A stretch of DNA of 64,000 bases from Marixanthomonas sp963974425 (GTDB taxonomy: Bacteria; Bacteroidota; Bacteroidia; Flavobacteriales; Flavobacteriaceae): assembly GCF_963974425.1 (NCBI RefSeq), contig NZ_CAXBCK010000005.1, positions 30,776-94,775 of the forward strand. Reading direction: 5' to 3'. The notes under the pieces are model-generated. The model was not told the origin of the DNA. It saw only the letters and a list, made by a program, of their open reading frames with translations, and ran no database searches. How positions within the stretch are numbered: position 1 is the stretch's first letter; each line of letters opens with the position of its first letter. This document shows positions 61,204 through 64,000 of the stretch, piece by piece. The position numbers were made by a program, and so were the translations under genes.

Positions 61204-62071
61204 TCAAAATTTCATGAATTTTTGAGTAGACGTTTTTCCATTTTTATCTTCTATACTGATAAAATACATCCCTGAAGATAAATCAGAAACATCTATTGAG
61301 GTTTCATTTTCAAATTGAATGTTTTTTGAAACTACCGCTTTTCCTTGAATGGTATAAGTACTTAGGCTTAATTGTGAAGTTTCAAATTTTGTATTTTTTA
61401 TAATCAGTTTGTCTTTTACCGGGTTGGGGTAGATGGAAAGCACTTTTTCTTTTTCAGAAGAACTGTCTAAAGTGCAGTCTTCAGAGTATATATAATCGGC
61501 TTGTATAAACCAGTTTGAATAAGGTGGTTCGTGATTATTAGCCGCAGCTTCGTCATCTACCATAACACAATTTAGCTTTGTTAACTCACAAGGTTCTCCC
61601 TCAAATTCGCAAGGAAATGTAACAGTTAGTATAGCATTGTTTCCATTTTTTACATTTAAATGTTCGAAATCTAAATTTTCACCATAGAGTATCTCAAGGT
61701 TTACATTGTTGCTAAAGTCCAAAGAAGAAAAAATTCATGGTAAAACCTACTGAATCCTCACCACAATAAAGTTCCTTTAATTCAACATTATTGCTTACAT
61801 CAAGTGTTGTCAAATAATTAGCTGTAACATCTAAAATTTCTAGGGCTGTAAAATTTTCTAACCCGGTCAAGTCCTCTATTCCCCAATATGACACATCAAG
61901 CTCTACAACTTTTTCAATATCACTTGTAAGAACTTGCCCGTTTATAGTATCGTCGCTATCTATACCTTGGTCAATTAGAGCTTCTTCAAAATTTTCATCG
62001 GGAATAGCCGTTACTTGACAGATTGCACTTGTTGATATAAGCAAGCAGAGAAAAAAAAGTAATTTTTTCAT
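61204..62071 (-). pseudogene. Frameshifted LRR protein with T9SS sorting tail
   Basis: The 5' part (62071 to about 61734) encodes a signal peptide and leucine-rich repeats (IEDLTGLENFTALEILDVTA, TTLDVSNNVELKEL). The 3' part (from about 61730 to 61204) continues the repeat pattern (LDFSNNVNLEILYG) and ends with a type IX sorting domain beginning YPNPVKDKLII. The two are in different frames. Removing one base from the run of six A (61728-61733, T6 on the coding strand) restores NFSSLDFSNN and an unbroken protein of about 286 aa. Either a real mutation, a phase-variable tract or a sequencing error. Confidence 0.8.
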
Positions 62072-62148
62072 CCTATTAAAATCAATTCGGTTGGTTAAAG
62101 AGGGAAGTCTCTACTAAAATACAAAAAATCATGAACATCATTCTTTTA

Positions 62149-62179
62149 TTGCCAAAAACGAAGGGTTTGCTTATTTTTG
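62149..62179 (+). promoter_or_regulatory. Promoter for trhO
   Basis: TTG (62149-62151), a 20-nt spacer and TATTTTTG (62172-62179) match the Bacteroidota consensus in full, with a leader of about 40 nt to the ATG at 62226. Confidence 0.65.
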
Positions 62180-62225
62180 CCGCACTATTTTTTAAATTAT
62201 TCTTTTCACTCAAAAAAAGTATAGC

Positions 62226-63257
62226 ATGCAACTGTACAACACCTTAAGTGCAAAAGAGCGGGCCGATTTATTGGAACAAGCAGGCGAAGACCGCTTGACC
62301 CTCTCTTTTTACCAATATGCCAAGATTGGCAATCCAGAACTTTTCAGAAATCATTTGTTTATCGCTTGGGACGAGCTGGATGTTCTAGGCCGTATTTATG
62401 TGGCACACGAAGGGATTAACGCCCAACTTTCAGTACCTGCCAAGAACTTCGGAAGTTTTAAAGAATTTATCGACGCTATCTATTTCTTGAATGGCGTTCG
62501 ATTGAATATCGCCATTGAGCACGATTTGAAATCTTTCTTAAAACTGAAAGTAAAGGTTAGACCAAAAATTGTTGCAGATGGCTTAAACGATGAAACCTTT
62601 GATGTAACGAACAAAGGCGTGCACGTAGATGCTGAAAATTTCAACAAACTTATCGATGATCCCAACACGGTTTTAGTCGATATGAGGAACCACTACGAAA
62701 GTGAAATTGGTCACTTTCAAGGCGCCGTAACACCTGATGTAGATACGTTTCGCGATTCGCTGGACATTATTGAAGCCGATTTAAAAGACCATAAGGAAGA
62801 TAAAAACCTAGTAATGTATTGCACTGGTGGAATTCGATGTGAAAAAGCCAGTGCTTATTACAAACACAAAGGATTTAAAAATGTATATCAACTTGAAGGC
62901 GGCATCATTGAATACGCTCGTCAAGTGGAAAATAAAGGCTTGGACAATAAATTTATTGGTAAAAACTTTGTGTTCGATCACCGTCGAGGGGAACGAATTA
63001 CCGAAGACATAATTGCCAATTGCCATCAGTGTGGCACCCCTTGCGATACACATGTAAATTGTGCTAACGAAGCGTGTCACTTGCTTTTTATCCAATGTGA
63101 AGCATGTTCCGAAGCTATGGAAACCTGTTGTAGCACTGAGTGTAAAGAAGTTATTCAGCTTCCTTATGATGAGCAGAAAGAGCTTCGAAAAGGCATTCCG
63201 AATAGTAACAAAATCTTTAAAAAAGGTCGTTCAGAAAAACTAAAGTTTAAGAAGTAG
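62226..63257 (+). CDS. trhO: tRNA uridine(34) hydroxylase (rhodanese-related)
   Basis: 343-aa YceA/TrhO protein that hydroxylates the wobble uridine of tRNA using O2, towards 5-methoxyuridine-type modification. An N-terminal acylphosphatase-like domain (GRIYVAHEGINAQLSVP) precedes a rhodanese domain with the active cysteine Cys199 in YCTGGIRCEK. A C-terminal cysteine-rich region follows (CHQCGTPCDTHVNC). Its length and order are typical. Confidence 0.93.
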   Translation: MQLYNTLSAKERADLLEQAGEDRLTLSFYQYAKIGNPELFRNHLFIAWDELDVLGRIYVAHEGINAQLSVPAKNFGSFKEFIDAIYFLNGVRLNIAIEHDLKSFLKLKVKVRPKIVADGLNDETFDVTNKGVHVDAENFNKLIDDPNTVLVDMRNHYESEIGHFQGAVTPDVDTFRDSLDIIEADLKDHKEDKNLVMYCTGGIRCEKASAYYKHKGFKNVYQLEGGIIEYARQVENKGLDNKFIGKNFVFDHRRGERITEDIIANCHQCGTPCDTHVNCANEACHLLFIQCEACSEAMETCCSTECKEVIQLPYDEQKELRKGIPNSNKIFKKGRSEKLKFKK

Positions 63258-63345
63258 GTTCTTCAATTATTGGTATCTTTACTTTTCAAGAGAATGTTTA
63301 ATCTTCGTCTCGTTTTCTTTTGAAAATGAGCTATATATATACAAT

Positions 63346-64000
63346 ATGGGCTGTACAAGCTGTGCCACAGGCGCCAACGGACAGCCAAAGGGATGCAAAA
63401 ACAACGGAACTTGCGGTACCGATGGCTGTAATAAATTAACGGTGTTTGACTGGCTTTCCAATATGTCACTTCCTGCCGATATGGAACCTTTTAAAGGAGT
63501 GGAAGTGCGTTTTAAAAATGGACGGAAACACTTTTATCACAATAACGAAAACCTCACCCTAAGCATGGGCGATGTGGTTGCTACCGAGGCGTCACCAGGT
63601 CATGACATTGGGATTGTTACACTTACTGGCGAACTGGTTCGTGTACAAATGAAAAAGAAAAATGAGCGCGTAGATATGGATGCGCTCCCAAAAATATACC
63701 GAAAAGCCTCTCAAAAAGATATTGATAAATGGCAGAGTTGCCGTGATAAAGAACCTAGTATTCAAAAGCAATCACGTGAGATTGCTATTCGCTTAGGCTT
63801 AAAAATGAAGATTAGTGATATTGAATACCAAGGTGACGGTTCAAAAGCTATTTTCTATTATACTGCCGAAGAGCGTGTAGATTTCAGACAATTAATCAAA
63901 GAATTTGCCCGCACATTCAATACCCGTATCGAAATGAAACAAGTTGGTTTCCGTCAGGAAGCAGCACGTTTAGGCGGTATTGGCTCGTGTGGTCGTGAAT
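63346..64000 (+). CDS. ricT: PSP1-domain protein RicT (YaaT), 3' end cut by window
   Basis: Start of a PSP1-family protein, open to the window edge (218 residues visible). The N-terminus MGCTSCATG and following KGCKNNGTCGTDGC hold Cys3, Cys6, Cys17, Cys23 and Cys28, suggesting Fe-S binding as in the RicAFT complex that affects RNase Y-dependent mRNA processing in Bacillus. The PSP1 core includes GDVVATEASPGHDIG, and the end KQVGFRQEAARLGGIGSCGRE is highly conserved in the family. It lies 88 nt after trhO. The Bacillus role may not apply here. Confidence 0.9.
   Translation, partial: MGCTSCATGANGQPKGCKNNGTCGTDGCNKLTVFDWLSNMSLPADMEPFKGVEVRFKNGRKHFYHNNENLTLSMGDVVATEASPGHDIGIVTLTGELVRVQMKKKNERVDMDALPKIYRKASQKDIDKWQSCRDKEPSIQKQSREIAIRLGLKMKISDIEYQGDGSKAIFYYTAEERVDFRQLIKEFARTFNTRIEMKQVGFRQEAARLGGIGSCGRE

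Overview
The window is chromosomal DNA from a member of the Bacteroidota, almost certainly a marine Flavobacteriaceae. The support is: type IX secretion sorting tails on secreted proteins, a PorW/SprE-type gliding/T9SS lipoprotein, several flavobacterial families of unknown function (DUF4254, DUF4292, DUF6427 and relatives), AT-rich intergenic DNA, frequent TTG/GTG starts with little sign of Shine-Dalgarno sequences, and repeated matches to the Bacteroidota promoter TTG-N17-23-TAnnTTTG. I see no tRNA, rRNA, CRISPR array, transposase or prophage, and no gene-free stretch over 300 bp. Genus and species cannot be fixed from the sequence alone.

Layout. 1-6.1 kb: end of an exopolysaccharide/capsule locus (Ugd cut by the window edge, UDP-xylose synthase, initiating sugar transferase, and on the other strand a family 4 glycosyltransferase and a CapK-like adenylate-forming enzyme). 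6.1-12.2 kb: purD, two small flavobacterial membrane genes, a probable type II restriction-modification pair coupled to the second of these by ATGA overlaps, then DUF4254 and a family 9 glycosyltransferase. 12.3-13.3 kb: PaaE-like ferredoxin reductase. 13.5-22.3 kb: porW, a bactofilin, two small membrane genes and the F-type ATP synthase operon atpBEFHAG (atpD/atpC are not here). 22.4-31.5 kb: envelope proteins, a flippase, hemB, a CNNM/CBS protein, ogt, a serine hydrolase and a PolB-like exonuclease.

25-43 kb holds nearly the whole haem pathway: hemB, hemJ and hemH are scattered, followed by a compact hemA-C-D-E-(DUF6973-like)-(EI24)-(GNAT)-hemF operon, divergent from an AraC-type regulator. 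Only hemL is missing. 43.4-48.5 kb: dut, a sugar-phosphate nucleotidyltransferase, a TPR protein, a DUF4292 lipoprotein and an EnvC-like protein with a degenerate LytM domain.

48.5-53.0 kb is a minus-strand sulfur island: Crp/Fnr regulator, TauE/SafE exporter, thiol-methyltransferase-like enzyme, persulfide-dioxygenase/rhodanese fusion and two half-size YeeE/YedE transporters. Two promoter-like sequences in it each have a palindrome at about -40 to -47. 53-64 kb: thioesterase, HU/SPOR protein, dprA, trpS, plsC, an ECF sigma factor beside a protein that joins an anti-sigma-like N-terminus to an outer-membrane barrel, recA, a frameshifted LRR/T9SS gene, trhO and the start of ricT.

The items most worth following up are the sulfur island with its candidate operators, the sigma factor/trans-envelope protein pair, the restriction-modification genes coupled to DUF6427, the palindrome-rich hemA/araC intergenic region, and a strongly structured 130-nt intergenic tract at 26.6 kb.
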